Source: CAZZCP01 sp964653235
GTDB lineage: Bacteria > Bdellovibrionota > Bdellovibrionia > Bdellovibrionales > UBA840
NCBI GenBank assembly: GCA_964653235.1
Contig: CAZZCP010000008.1
Location: 1-51,554 of the forward strand
Direction of reading: 5' to 3'
DNA length: 51,554 nt
Below are positions 7,233 through 16,077 of this stretch, piece by piece (positions within the stretch are counted from its first letter, which is position 1; every line of letters starts with the position of its first letter). The notes beneath the pieces were generated by a model. It ran no database searches. It was not told the origin of the DNA and worked only from the letters and a program-made list of their open reading frames with translations. The translations under genes were made by a program, and so were the position numbers.

Positions 7233-8114
7233 CTAGTCCTCTTTATTGGTGAAGTCTTCTAGAGCTTTGTGCATAAGCTCTTCTTTGAGTGGCCGACTGA
7301 CAGTCATTGTACAGATAAATCTTCCATTGGAATCTCGAATCGCTGAAGAGGACAGATCGATGGGAACCATCATTCCATCTTTTTTTCGTAAAGAAGTGTA
7401 AATCAATGCTTGTTTGCCGTGGCTAATAACATCGATAAGACCTTTTTTCACTTGATCATGACGACTCTCTGGATAGAGATCATAAACTTGTCTACCTATC
7501 AATTCTCCATTTGAATAGCCAAGGGCTTTGTGCAAATTTTCATTGGCAAAGATAACTCGATATTTCTTATCTACCGAATGAACCATATAAGGAGAATTGG
7601 AGTAAAAACTTTCAAACAAATGCAATTCTGACTCAAGCTCTTGCATTTGTGCTTTCATCTTGGCTAGCTCCCTTTGCATTACTGTGAACTCTTCTTGCAT
7701 ACTTGCCGTTTGACTTCTTTCACCATAAAGAAAGCCAAGTAGATCTTGGGGGCTTATAATTCCAGCTAATGCATCAGAGCCTCTTTGCAAAACAATCACT
7801 CTGTGGGTTGGTGGCCTTGAAATCACTTTAAGAACCTTGGTTATTTCATCGTTTTCATAGAGAATTTGTGGCTCTTGCAAGAGCTTCTGATATTTCTCAA
7901 TGGTAACTTCTGTTTTATCGAATTTATAAAATGTATCAATAAACGCCCTTGTGATCTCAAACTCGGTTAAAATTCCAATACACTTTTTATTGTGGTCTAT
8001 AACAGGTAGAGACTTAAAGTTTCGGTGTAAGAAGATTTCTGCTACATGATAGAGACGGTCTCTAAGATTGATGCATAAAGGGTTTTTGGTCATAATGTCA
8101 CGAGCGGTCTTCAT
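7233..8114 (-). CDS. CBS-pair and PAS domain signalling protein
   Basis: This 293-residue protein is predicted to be cytoplasmic. A first CBS motif lies at about 7-60 (TARDIMTKNP..., then IGILTEFEI) and a second at about 78-135 (TKVLKVISRPPTHRVIVL). A coiled-coil linker rich in E, M and Q is at about 140-170, and a PAS domain at about 172-280 (FANENLHKALGYSNGELIGR). CBS pairs usually bind adenine nucleotides and PAS domains sense small ligands or redox state. No output domain (kinase, GGDEF, EAL) follows, so it probably acts through a partner. It abuts lgt with no gap; a functional link to lipoprotein processing is only inference. Confidence 0.85.
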   Translation of the reverse strand: MKTARDIMTKNPLCINLRDRLYHVAEIFLHRNFKSLPVIDHNKKCIGILTEFEITRAFIDTFYKFDKTEVTIEKYQKLLQEPQILYENDEITKVLKVISRPPTHRVIVLQRGSDALAGIISPQDLLGFLYGERSQTASMQEEFTVMQRELAKMKAQMQELESELHLFESFYSNSPYMVHSVDKKYRVIFANENLHKALGYSNGELIGRQVYDLYPESRHDQVKKGLIDVISHGKQALIYTSLRKKDGMMVPIDLSSSAIRDSNGRFICTMTVSRPLKEELMHKALEDFTNKED

Positions 8115-8213
8115 GATTCTATTTTAGTTGAGACAATCTAAGAATGACAAATGTCGAAGAAATTTCTAGTTCGGCCCTACATCCAGTATGTGATAATGAG
8201 TACTCATATAGTT

Positions 8214-9137
8214 TTAGCGAAAGAAAGTATAGATTTCAGTAAGAGCTTGATTTCTGTATTCATCCTCTTCGTTTAAGATCGCATGATATGCACCTGCAAT
8301 TGGGTGAACTCTGCAATTGGCTTGCCTATCGCAAAAAAGTTTGTGGCGATTGTTGAGAACCCTTTTGTCAATTCCAGCCTGTAGAATTAATAGAGGGGTT
8401 TCTACCCTGACTTGCTTGAGCTTGCTTATGGCTTTTCGGTTCTGTCTCCACCAAGAGAAGCTAAACCCCCCGTATCTTGCACTGGGGATTTCATTGTAAA
8501 TCTCTTCTTTGGCTTGAAATCTTTTTTTGCTGTGGGTATCGGGATTCTCATCAAAAACAGCTGGAACAAAGACATCCGTGCCATACATTTTTGCTTTACA
8601 AGACCAGAGGCATGCTGCCCAGCTGATTAGATCGGCTAGAAAAGTTTGGTATTTTGGTATTGCAAAACCAAATAGAGGAGAAGTAAAGATTGCCTTTTGA
8701 ATTTTATGTTCTTTGCGTGCCAAAAAATGTGAGCTATACAAACCGCCCATCGAATGTGCGATGAGATAGACTTTGTCTATAGATTTTAATTTCGTATCAT
8801 AAAAACTTTGCATATCTTCAACTACATAATTCCAATTGTCGATATGAGCTCTATAGTGATCTGCTTGATCTTTTAAAATTCGATCAGATAGGCCTTGTCC
8901 ACGATGATCATGAATAAATATTGGGCCAAAGCCTAAGTCTTGTAGGTTTTGAACCAATTCCTTGTATTTTGGCGAGGGTTCATTTTTTCCAGGCACAATC
9001 CAAATGGCTCCGCGATCACCAAGCTGATTAAACTCTAAATAGTGAATCTTTAGATCGCCTTTGCCTTTGAAATAATTGGAATTCATAGTTGCAGCCTCAG
9101 CCATTTGCAGAAATAGAATCAAAAACAATACATGCAT
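8214..9137 (-). CDS. Secreted alpha/beta hydrolase, lysophospholipase/monoacylglycerol lipase type
   Basis: This 307-residue protein has a signal peptide (about residues 1-15, ending AEA). It follows the PldB/monoglyceride-lipase pattern: an oxyanion-side HDHRGQGLSDR segment, the nucleophile elbow AHSMGG with Ser129, an acid Asp257 in LQAGIDKRV, and His285 in GAYHAILNE. The elbow has Ala instead of the usual Gly before His. It probably cleaves acyl esters of lysophospholipids or monoglycerides in the periplasm or outside the cell. In a predatory relative this could serve prey-lipid digestion, but nothing in the sequence proves that. The gene stands alone on its strand. Confidence 0.85.
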   Translation of the reverse strand: MHVLFLILFLQMAEAATMNSNYFKGKGDLKIHYLEFNQLGDRGAIWIVPGKNEPSPKYKELVQNLQDLGFGPIFIHDHRGQGLSDRILKDQADHYRAHIDNWNYVVEDMQSFYDTKLKSIDKVYLIAHSMGGLYSSHFLARKEHKIQKAIFTSPLFGFAIPKYQTFLADLISWAACLWSCKAKMYGTDVFVPAVFDENPDTHSKKRFQAKEEIYNEIPSARYGGFSFSWWRQNRKAISKLKQVRVETPLLILQAGIDKRVLNNRHKLFCDRQANCRVHPIAGAYHAILNEEDEYRNQALTEIYTFFR

Positions 9138-9196
9138 TTCACAGTTATATTATAAACTAGACTCAAAGAAAAGCTTGCATTGTCCGATTTTGAGAC

Positions 9197-9433
9197 ATGA
9201 TTGCAGTTCCGATTTTTTTACTTAGCTTTTTATTATTTTGTTTTTCTTTAAGACAGATTGGTAGATTGTCTATGCAGAATTCAAGTTTGTATTTCAACCC
9301 CAAATACAGTCGACTGGCCTTTCGTTTGGGAAGAAATGCGAAGATTTTTTTGTGGTCATGTATTGCATTTTGTTTTCTTGCAGTGACTCTCAATTCTGCT
9401 CGAATTTTTTGGACCAAAGATTTTTTTTACTAG
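9197..9433 (+). CDS. Possible small inner-membrane protein
   Basis: This 78-residue reading frame predicts two membrane helices (about residues 2-21 and 50-68) joined by a basic loop of about 28 residues, a believable small membrane protein. No Shine-Dalgarno sequence is seen before the ATG. A - strand frame overlaps it but has the composition of a shadow. It lies between two - strand genes and resembles no family I know. The remaining bases to 9537 show nothing else. Confidence 0.4.
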   Translation: MIAVPIFLLSFLLFCFSLRQIGRLSMQNSSLYFNPKYSRLAFRLGRNAKIFLWSCIAFCFLAVTLNSARIFWTKDFFY

Positions 9434-9537
9434 TAGGCCTTAAACTTTCAGCTTTGTTACAAGGGATTCAAATTTGCACTTTTTCGAAGAGAGACGGTGA
9501 GCTGCAGGCAGTATTAGGTGATAAAAACGAATTTGCC

Positions 9538-10482
9538 CTAAGCAGATTGCTTTTTCATTTGAAACAAAACTGTATGCATTGCTTTTAAGAGTTGTGGGTC
9601 AAACTTTCCTTTTAGTTTTTCTTTCATAAACTCAACCGCTGCCAAAGGAGTCATAGGAACATTGTAAGACCTTTGCGTTGTCATCGCATCATAACAATCT
9701 GTGATAGCAACAATTCGTGCCATAGGATGAATGTCTTCACCATCAAGGCCTTGGGGGTATCCGTTGCCCATAAAGTTTTCGTGATGCTCAAAAGCACAGG
9801 CTTTGATAGCATCGCTGATATTGTCGAAGTCATTGAGAATTTTTAAACCAAAGGTAGGATGCTTTTGCATCTGAGCCCATTCAATTTCATCTAAGGGTCC
9901 ATCTTTACAGATAATCGCGGGGTCGACCATGCGCTTTCCTAAATCATGAAATAAGGCACCTCGGCCCATTTCTTCTAAATCAGCAGCTTGAAAACCCACC
10001 GCCATGGCCAAGCCAATAGAATAAATGCTCACATCCAATGAGTGGTTGTAGGTGTAAAAATCATGGCTTGAGAGTGAGATGAGATTGCCAATTCCATCAT
10101 CGTGTTGGTCTATAAAATCGAGAAAGTTTTGAATCACTTGTTTCGATTCTTCGAGGGCCGTTTCAACATCAGGATTTTCAAAAAGTTCTTCGACCAAAGC
10201 AAAAGAAGATTCTTTCAATAGAATTGCTTTTTCTTTTGAGCTTAAATCGGAGTTGGTAACATGCTCGTGAATATATTTTTTAAACTTTTCTCGATCATCG
10301 GTTTTGATGTAAAAAACATCTGTATCATAATCAGCCAACTTCTCAATTTTTTCTTGGGATAGGCTCTCACCAGCTCGTAGATAATGAATATATTTTTCGT
10401 TTATATTCACAAAAAGGTCAAAAGTAGTGGCTTTTTTGGGAACAAGGGCTGCTATACGTATCTTCAAATAATCCATACTCAT
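9538..10482 (-). CDS. HD-GYP domain protein, probable cyclic-di-GMP phosphodiesterase
   Basis: This 314-residue cytoplasmic protein has an N-terminal domain of about 110 residues that looks like the DUF3391-type region found before HD-GYP domains. The HD-GYP domain runs from about 140 to 305. Metal and catalytic motifs are intact: His147, HD at 179-180 (FHDLGK), and HHENFMGNGYP at 233-243. Such enzymes hydrolyse c-di-GMP to pGpG or GMP using a binuclear metal centre. No membrane segment or receiver domain is present, so the input is unclear. Confidence 0.9.
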   Translation of the reverse strand: MSMDYLKIRIAALVPKKATTFDLFVNINEKYIHYLRAGESLSQEKIEKLADYDTDVFYIKTDDREKFKKYIHEHVTNSDLSSKEKAILLKESSFALVEELFENPDVETALEESKQVIQNFLDFIDQHDDGIGNLISLSSHDFYTYNHSLDVSIYSIGLAMAVGFQAADLEEMGRGALFHDLGKRMVDPAIICKDGPLDEIEWAQMQKHPTFGLKILNDFDNISDAIKACAFEHHENFMGNGYPQGLDGEDIHPMARIVAITDCYDAMTTQRSYNVPMTPLAAVEFMKEKLKGKFDPQLLKAMHTVLFQMKKQSA

Positions 10483-10545
10483 ATTATTTTTATTTTCTCA
10501 TAGGAGCGTTGACTGTCCAAGAAAAGCCCTCTAATTCATATCATT

Positions 10546-12633
10546 ATGGACCTTCAAATTGACACGCCGGTTCAGTATCTCAAAGGGGTGGGGCCTAAGC
10601 TTGCCGAAGTTTTATCTAAGAGAGGAATCTTTAAACTCGAAGATTTACTCGAATGGTATCCTCGTTCTTATGAAGATCGAAGGGCTGCGAGAAGTATTGC
10701 TAGCCTTCAGCCGGGTGAAACCGTAAGTCTATTGGTGCAAGTTTTAAATATTCATTCGCAAAATATGGGTCGTTCGCGTCGCAAAATCTACACTCTTACG
10801 GTCGGAGATTCTTCAGGCAAAATCCAGTGCAAGTTTTTTCGTGTGCCCTATCGTGGTTATTTTCAGAGGTTTCAAGTTGGCCAGACTGTACGCCTGATTG
10901 GTAAGGTAACCCACTTTCGCAATCGCACCGAGTTTCACCACCCTGATATTCGAGATTATGACCCCAAAGAAGAGATGCTCGATGCTTTGGTGCCGCTCTA
11001 TTCTGAGACGGAGGGATTATCAAGTCATAAGCTATACAAGATTTTTCAGTCCGCCATTCAGGCCTATCGAGGCAGGGCTCAAGAATTAATGCCAAAGTGG
11101 CTGCTTGAAAAGTACAAATTAGTTCATAGAGAAGAGGCTTTGATTGCTTTGCACTCTCCACCAAGAAATGCAGGTAAAGAATTTTTAGAACAAAAATCCA
11201 AATACCACTATCGAATCATTTTTGAAGAGTTTTTTTGGCTTGAACTTTTTTTAGCTGCACGAAGAAAAGGTTTAAAAAAAGAGCCTGCAATTGCGATGAA
11301 GCAAAAGGAAAACTTGTCTACAAAAGTGAGAGAGGCTCTGCCATTTGAACTCACCGATGCACAAAAAAATGTCCTTAAAGAAATTGAAGCAGATATGAGT
11401 CAGCCGCATCCTATGCAAAGACTCTTGCAAGGAGATGTAGGTTCTGGAAAAACTCTAGTTGCTTTGATCAGCGCTGCTAAGGTGATTGCTCTAGGACACC
11501 AGGTTGCATTGATGGCACCAACAGAAATCTTGGCAACGCAACATTATAGCAATGCTAAAAAATTTCTTGAATCTCATGGAGTCCGTATTGCGCTTCTAAC
11601 GGGAATGATGAAGGCCAAAGAAAAGCAGGCCATTTGCACTGCACTCGAGGCGGGAAAAATTGATTTGATCATCGGTACTCATGCATTGATTCAAGAAACA
11701 GTCGAGTTTCAATCTCTTGCCTATGCCATTGTTGATGAACAGCATCGCTTTGGTGTGGCGCAAAGACTAAAGCTACAGAGAAAAGGCATTTTTCCTCATG
11801 TTTTGGTTATGACTGCAACACCAATTCCGAGAACTTTGGCGATGACGGTTTATGGAGACCTAGATTTTAGTGTTATGAAAGAGCTTCCCAAGGGGCGCAA
11901 GCCGATTTTAACCAAGTCTGTATTTGAAAACAAAAGGCGCAAAGTCTATGAGTTTTTAAGAGATCAAATTGAGAAAGGTAGACAAGCTTATATTGTATAT
12001 CCATTGGTAGAAGAGTCAGAAAAACTCGAACTGAAAGATGCTGTATCTGCCATCGAAGAGCTTAAGATAATTTTACCCAGTTTGCGATTTGCACTCTTAC
12101 ATGGGCGTATGAAAGATACTGAAAAGTCTGAGATCATGCAGGAGTTTCGTGCGAAAAAGTATGATGTTTTGGTCTCAACGACAGTAATAGAAGTGGGTGT
12201 GGATGTTCCTAATGCAAGTATGATGATCATCGAGCATTCTGAAAGATTTGGTCTTTCTCAACTGCATCAACTTCGCGGCCGAGTTGGTCGAGGCGAGCAC
12301 AAGTCATATTGTGTTTTGATGCTCTCTTATGCAGTCAGTGAAGAAGCAAAGCATAGAGCACAAATTATGGTAGATCACATCGATGGTTTTCGAATCTCAG
12401 AAGAAGATCTTAAGCTTCGCGGACCAGGAGAGTTTATGGGTACAAGGCAATCTGGTTTGCCAGGCTTTCGCATGGCAAACCTAATTCGCGATGTTGAGAT
12501 ACTCAAGCAAGCCCGTGAAGCAGCCTTTGAACTTTTACATCGTGACCCTCATTTACGAGCGGTAGAACACCAAGCTCTTCGAGAAGAATTTAGCAAACTC
12601 AATGGAGCTAAAGCACTTGCGGGGATTGCTTAG
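10546..12633 (+). CDS. recG: ATP-dependent DNA helicase RecG
   Basis: RecG drives branch migration and reverses stalled replication forks. The 695-residue length is normal. The N-terminal wedge domain (OB fold, about 55-150) comes first. The helicase core then shows Walker A GDVGSGKT at 296-303, the DEQHRFG box near 400, TATPIPRTLAMTVYGDLD, and a second RecA lobe with the STTVIEVGVDVPNA and QLRGRVGRG motifs. The C-terminal TRG region (EEDLKLRGPGEFMGTRQSGLP) is also present. It is divergent from the HD-GYP gene 63 bp away. A short hairpin just after the stop (about 12631-12648) lacks a strong T-tract. Confidence 0.97.
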   Translation: MDLQIDTPVQYLKGVGPKLAEVLSKRGIFKLEDLLEWYPRSYEDRRAARSIASLQPGETVSLLVQVLNIHSQNMGRSRRKIYTLTVGDSSGKIQCKFFRVPYRGYFQRFQVGQTVRLIGKVTHFRNRTEFHHPDIRDYDPKEEMLDALVPLYSETEGLSSHKLYKIFQSAIQAYRGRAQELMPKWLLEKYKLVHREEALIALHSPPRNAGKEFLEQKSKYHYRIIFEEFFWLELFLAARRKGLKKEPAIAMKQKENLSTKVREALPFELTDAQKNVLKEIEADMSQPHPMQRLLQGDVGSGKTLVALISAAKVIALGHQVALMAPTEILATQHYSNAKKFLESHGVRIALLTGMMKAKEKQAICTALEAGKIDLIIGTHALIQETVEFQSLAYAIVDEQHRFGVAQRLKLQRKGIFPHVLVMTATPIPRTLAMTVYGDLDFSVMKELPKGRKPILTKSVFENKRRKVYEFLRDQIEKGRQAYIVYPLVEESEKLELKDAVSAIEELKIILPSLRFALLHGRMKDTEKSEIMQEFRAKKYDVLVSTTVIEVGVDVPNASMMIIEHSERFGLSQLHQLRGRVGRGEHKSYCVLMLSYAVSEEAKHRAQIMVDHIDGFRISEEDLKLRGPGEFMGTRQSGLPGFRMANLIRDVEILKQAREAAFELLHRDPHLRAVEHQALREEFSKLNGAKALAGIA

Positions 12634-12781
12634 GGGCAACAGCCCTTATTGATATACATAGGCGAGACCAAGGTCCAAATGCATTGCTCTCATCTCGAGT
12701 CTTTTTAGAGATCTCCCATTCGAACTAGATCGAGGTCTTTGAATTGATTAGCATATCGTTAGCCATTCATGGAGGGAAGAT

Positions 12782-14818
12782 ATGAATTTAATGAGAATCT
12801 TGTGTGTGCTTGTGATTTGGGGACTGACAAGCACAGTCCAAGCCAAACAGCTACACTTTAAAAATAATTTTAAGTCCACAGTTACTGATCAAGTTGATAC
12901 TCAAAACTACATCTTGCAATTTCAAGATTTGGCAACTTGGGAAGATAGGCAGGCCATCGAGGGATTGGGCGCTGTAGTTGTATCTTATGTGCCCGAAGAT
13001 GCTTTTATTGTTCGCTTTCTTGATCCTGCAGCAAAAAATCATATACAAGAGCATTTTCGTGGACGAGTAATGCAATTTGTGGCTTTGGCTCCAAGTTTAA
13101 AAATAGATAGAGAATTGCTGTCGAATAAGTCTCAAACCTTTTTAAATGTAGTGATTCGTATTTTTCGCAACCAAGACAAGAATCAATTTGTGACGGATTT
13201 GATTCATGATTCAAGAGTGAGTGTGCTGCATATTGATGGAAAGAATCTTTTGGTTCGAATGAAAGCAAAGCATGTAATGGATATTGCGAGTCGCGATGAA
13301 GTGGAATGGATGCATGAGATGCCAAAGTTTCAAACTATGTACTTAGATGAAAAAAGCAAGCTTAAGGGACTTGATGGCAATTACCAAGATTTAGATGGTT
13401 TTGAATCAGGAACCAAGATCATGAACTTTGCCGATGCCTATGCTCTAGGGCTAGATGGCTCAGGTCAGGTTGGTTCTATGGCCGATACAGGTTTAGACAC
13501 TGGAAACTTGGCAAGCTTACATACTGATTTTTCAAATGTGACTGGTGGTAAAGGTGTAGCTCTCTTCTCTCAAGGTTGGCAAGATCCTCAAGGTCATGGA
13601 ACTCATGTAGCCGGATCTATTGTTGGTACTGGTGCCTACTCAAATGGGATTCTTGCAGGTGGAGCAACAGGGGCTCAGTTTTATGCTCAAGGAATGTGGA
13701 GCCCATTGCTGAATAACATTATGTTTCCCTTTGAAATGTCGACCATGTTTGCAGATGCTTACTCAAAAGGAGCCCGTGTTCACTCAAACTCTTGGGGTGC
13801 GGATCAAAATGGAGCTTATGACAATTTCGCTGCACAAGTAGATGAATACATGTTTCAAAATCCCAAAATGCTTTTGGTCTTTGCCGCCGGAAACAGCGGC
13901 AAAGACAATAATCGAAACGGAAAAATTGATGAAGATAGCATTGGTTCTCCTGCTACAGGTAAGAATGTTCTCAGTGTAGGCGCCTCAGAAAACTTTACTT
14001 CTCTAGGCGGTATCCAAAGACCTTTGGGGGAGCTTCGTGATGGAGATTCAAAGTGGGGAGTTCCACCTTTGAGCACGGATTTATTGAGTGATAATCCAAA
14101 TGGCATCGCCGGTTTTAGCTCTCGTGGTCCTGCCGACGATGGACGCTTGAAGCCTGATATCGTTGCACCTGGAACCAATATCTTAAGTTTAAAGAGTCAG
14201 TTTGAGGGAGCCACGGAGCTTTGGGGTGCCTACAACGATAAGTATGTTTGGGCTGGCGGAACTTCTATGGCCACACCATTGACGTCTGCAGCTGCTTTGG
14301 TTGCTAGACAATTTTTGGTGCAAAAGCAAAACATTTCTGATCCTTCGGCGGCTCTTTTAAAAGCCCTTCTCACCAATACAGCTCAGGATTTAGCGCCAGG
14401 ACAATACGGTACAGGACAGCATCAAGAGCTTCAGCCTAGGCCGGATGTTCATCAGGGTTATGGGCGAGTGGATGTAAAAGCCATCGTTAGCTCAGAGCTA
14501 CTCACCATAGATGCCAATGGAATTGCTCAGGGAGAAGTACAAGAATATAGCTTTGAAAAACAAGCGGGTAGATTGGTCGCTTCAATGGCATATACCGATG
14601 CTCCTGCTGCTGCCAATGCCGCAAGAACTTTGGTCAACAATCTTGATTTGATTGTTCGTGATCCAAACGGTAGAGTTTTTAATAAGAATGATTCGATTAA
14701 TAATTTAGAGATGATCGAAATCGATGGACCCGCTGGGGTGTATACAATTCAAGTTCGAGGAACTCAGATTGTAAATGCTCCCAATGGTAAATTGCCTTAT
14801 GCATTAGTTGTTCGTTAA
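12782..14818 (+). CDS. Secreted subtilisin-family serine protease (S8)
   Basis: This 678-residue protein has a signal peptide (residues 1-21, VQAKQ), then a propeptide-like region of about 180 residues. The catalytic domain has the full triad: Asp235 (MADTGLDTG), His272 (GHGTHVAGS) and Ser495 (GGTSMATP), with oxyanion Asn371 (AAGNSG). The C-terminal stretch of about 100 residues (VASMAYTDAP... LDLIVRDPNG... GVYTIQVRG) looks like the beta-sandwich of KP-43-type subtilases. It is probably an exported, broad-specificity protease. GGAGGG lies upstream of the ATG. A strong terminator follows at 14833. Confidence 0.93.
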   Translation: MNLMRILCVLVIWGLTSTVQAKQLHFKNNFKSTVTDQVDTQNYILQFQDLATWEDRQAIEGLGAVVVSYVPEDAFIVRFLDPAAKNHIQEHFRGRVMQFVALAPSLKIDRELLSNKSQTFLNVVIRIFRNQDKNQFVTDLIHDSRVSVLHIDGKNLLVRMKAKHVMDIASRDEVEWMHEMPKFQTMYLDEKSKLKGLDGNYQDLDGFESGTKIMNFADAYALGLDGSGQVGSMADTGLDTGNLASLHTDFSNVTGGKGVALFSQGWQDPQGHGTHVAGSIVGTGAYSNGILAGGATGAQFYAQGMWSPLLNNIMFPFEMSTMFADAYSKGARVHSNSWGADQNGAYDNFAAQVDEYMFQNPKMLLVFAAGNSGKDNNRNGKIDEDSIGSPATGKNVLSVGASENFTSLGGIQRPLGELRDGDSKWGVPPLSTDLLSDNPNGIAGFSSRGPADDGRLKPDIVAPGTNILSLKSQFEGATELWGAYNDKYVWAGGTSMATPLTSAAALVARQFLVQKQNISDPSAALLKALLTNTAQDLAPGQYGTGQHQELQPRPDVHQGYGRVDVKAIVSSELLTIDANGIAQGEVQEYSFEKQAGRLVASMAYTDAPAAANAARTLVNNLDLIVRDPNGRVFNKNDSINNLEMIEIDGPAGVYTIQVRGTQIVNAPNGKLPYALVVR

Positions 14819-14832
14819 TTTGTTGTTTGTCT

Positions 14833-14861
14833 GGCCTCTTCGAAAGAAGGGGCCTTTTTTT
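14833..14861 (+). terminator. Rho-independent terminator after the subtilase gene
   Basis: GGCCTCTTC and GAAGGGGCC form a nine-pair stem with one G-T wobble around a GAAA loop, and seven T residues follow. It begins 15 bp after the protease stop codon and separates it from the convergent lipoprotein gene. Confidence 0.88.
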
Positions 14862-14868
14862 ACACTCA

Positions 14869-15282
14869 CTATTTTTCAGCGTAAAGAATTCCCATTAAAT
14901 TGCTATTTTCTTGAATCGCTAAAAAGTGAATCTGGCTGCTTTTGTCTTTAATGATCTTTCTTGCTTGAAGCACTTTCCAGGCTCCTAAATCTTCTTTGAG
15001 ATTGTTTAAGCAATCTTTACCCATCTCATCTGCTTCTTTAAATTTAGGAATCAAAAGCCTTTCTATTTCTTTGATGCGCTCCATATCGGCACTATGTATC
15101 TTTAGAATTCCACAAATAGGTTTTTTTACTGAAAAAAGTCCGCTATGCACTTTGGTCGAGGTATAGGCATGTTGCAATTTTGGAATCTGGAATTCTTTTA
15201 GAGCTTCTTCTAAGACCTCAGTACGATCTTTGTAAGAGCAGGAGTTTAAAAAAAGCCCAATGATTATAAGAGTCTTAAGCAT
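14869..15282 (-). CDS. Putative lipoprotein of unknown function
   Basis: This 137-residue protein has a short hydrophobic signal and a lipobox-like LNSC, so Cys15 is the likely lipidated residue. It would be processed by Lgt and LspA and held in the inner or outer membrane facing the periplasm. The mature part contains three further cysteines and is rich in charged residues, with no family recognised. It is convergent with the subtilase gene across a terminator. The 210 bp between it and carD show no RNA or clear operator. Confidence 0.7.
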   Translation of the reverse strand: MLKTLIIIGLFLNSCSYKDRTEVLEEALKEFQIPKLQHAYTSTKVHSGLFSVKKPICGILKIHSADMERIKEIERLLIPKFKEADEMGKDCLNNLKEDLGAWKVLQARKIIKDKSSQIHFLAIQENSNLMGILYAEK

Positions 15283-15494
15283 AAGACCATATTTTCGGCT
15301 TTCTCATTTCTAAGCAAGCTGTTATTGCAAAGCAAAAAAAGAAAGCAGGTGAATTTTTCAGAAATGCAGCATGAAAGGGCAAATTTGGCTTTTTTTTGGA
15401 TGAGTGTTTGATAATACGTGTCAAAAGTGCTAAGTTAGAAAGTCGATAGTGTTTCAAAATAATACATTTCTTTTGCGTTTTTCGGAGGTAATAG

Positions 15495-16010
15495 ATGAAT
15501 TTCAATCAAGGAGATCTAGCTGTATATCCTGGTCATGGTGTGGGCAGAATCATTGAGATTACGAAACAAGAGATCATGGGTGCCACAGCAGAGTTCTACT
15601 ATATTGAACTTCTAGAAAATGCGATGAAATTGATGGTACCAAAGGCGAGTGCTGCACAAAAAGGTCTTCGACCCGTGATCTCTGAGGTAGAAGCCAACAA
15701 AGTACTAGATATTCTTAAAGATGGCAGTAATGGTCCACCTAGAAAACTAGACAATCAAACCTGGAATCGCCGGTATCGTGAATATATGGAAAAAATTAAA
15801 ACCGGCAGTGTTTTTGAAATCGCTGAAGTTCTTCGCGAACTCTTTATTTTGAAAGTCGATAAAGAGTTGAGTTTTGGTGAGCGTAAAATGCTCGACACGG
15901 CTCGCGGCCTATTGATTAAAGAGCTTTCTTTGGCCACCAACAGCGATGAACCAAGCATGGAAAATACTGTTGCTGAAATGTTCGACCAGCCACAGCAAGT
16001 TGCAGAATAA
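15495..16010 (+). CDS. carD: CarD/CdnL-family RNA polymerase-binding regulator
   Basis: This 171-residue protein has the CarD N-terminal RNA polymerase-interacting domain (FNQGDLAVYPGHGVGRI, about 1-60), followed by the helical DNA-binding part (about 70-160, with WNRRYREYMEKI and ELSFGERKMLDTARGLL). Members bind the polymerase beta subunit and stabilise open complexes at rRNA and housekeeping promoters. CGGAGG stands upstream of the ATG. gltX follows 67 bp downstream in the same direction, so the two may be co-transcribed. Confidence 0.93.
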   Translation: MNFNQGDLAVYPGHGVGRIIEITKQEIMGATAEFYYIELLENAMKLMVPKASAAQKGLRPVISEVEANKVLDILKDGSNGPPRKLDNQTWNRRYREYMEKIKTGSVFEIAEVLRELFILKVDKELSFGERKMLDTARGLLIKELSLATNSDEPSMENTVAEMFDQPQQVAE

Positions 16011-16077
16011 GTGCTTCTCTTTGCATTTCGATTCAAAAATCAATACTCTAGCCTCTCCATTTAGGAGGAGTTTATAG

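Noticed and set aside
9163..9417. Reading frame of 84 codons on the - strand, opposite the small membrane-protein frame
   Set aside because: Its composition is that of an antisense shadow, with no ribosome binding site and no signal or domain. The + strand frame has two clean membrane helices.
10796..11164. Long antisense frames inside recG, gltX, the protease, fumC and other genes
   Set aside because: They lie wholly within strongly conserved genes on the other strand and show no start signals or domain features.
12631..12650. Hairpin AGGGGC-AACA-GCCCTT after recG as a terminator
   Set aside because: The stem is six pairs with a wobble, and only ATTGAT follows, so the T-tract is missing. 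It is mentioned with recG but not listed.
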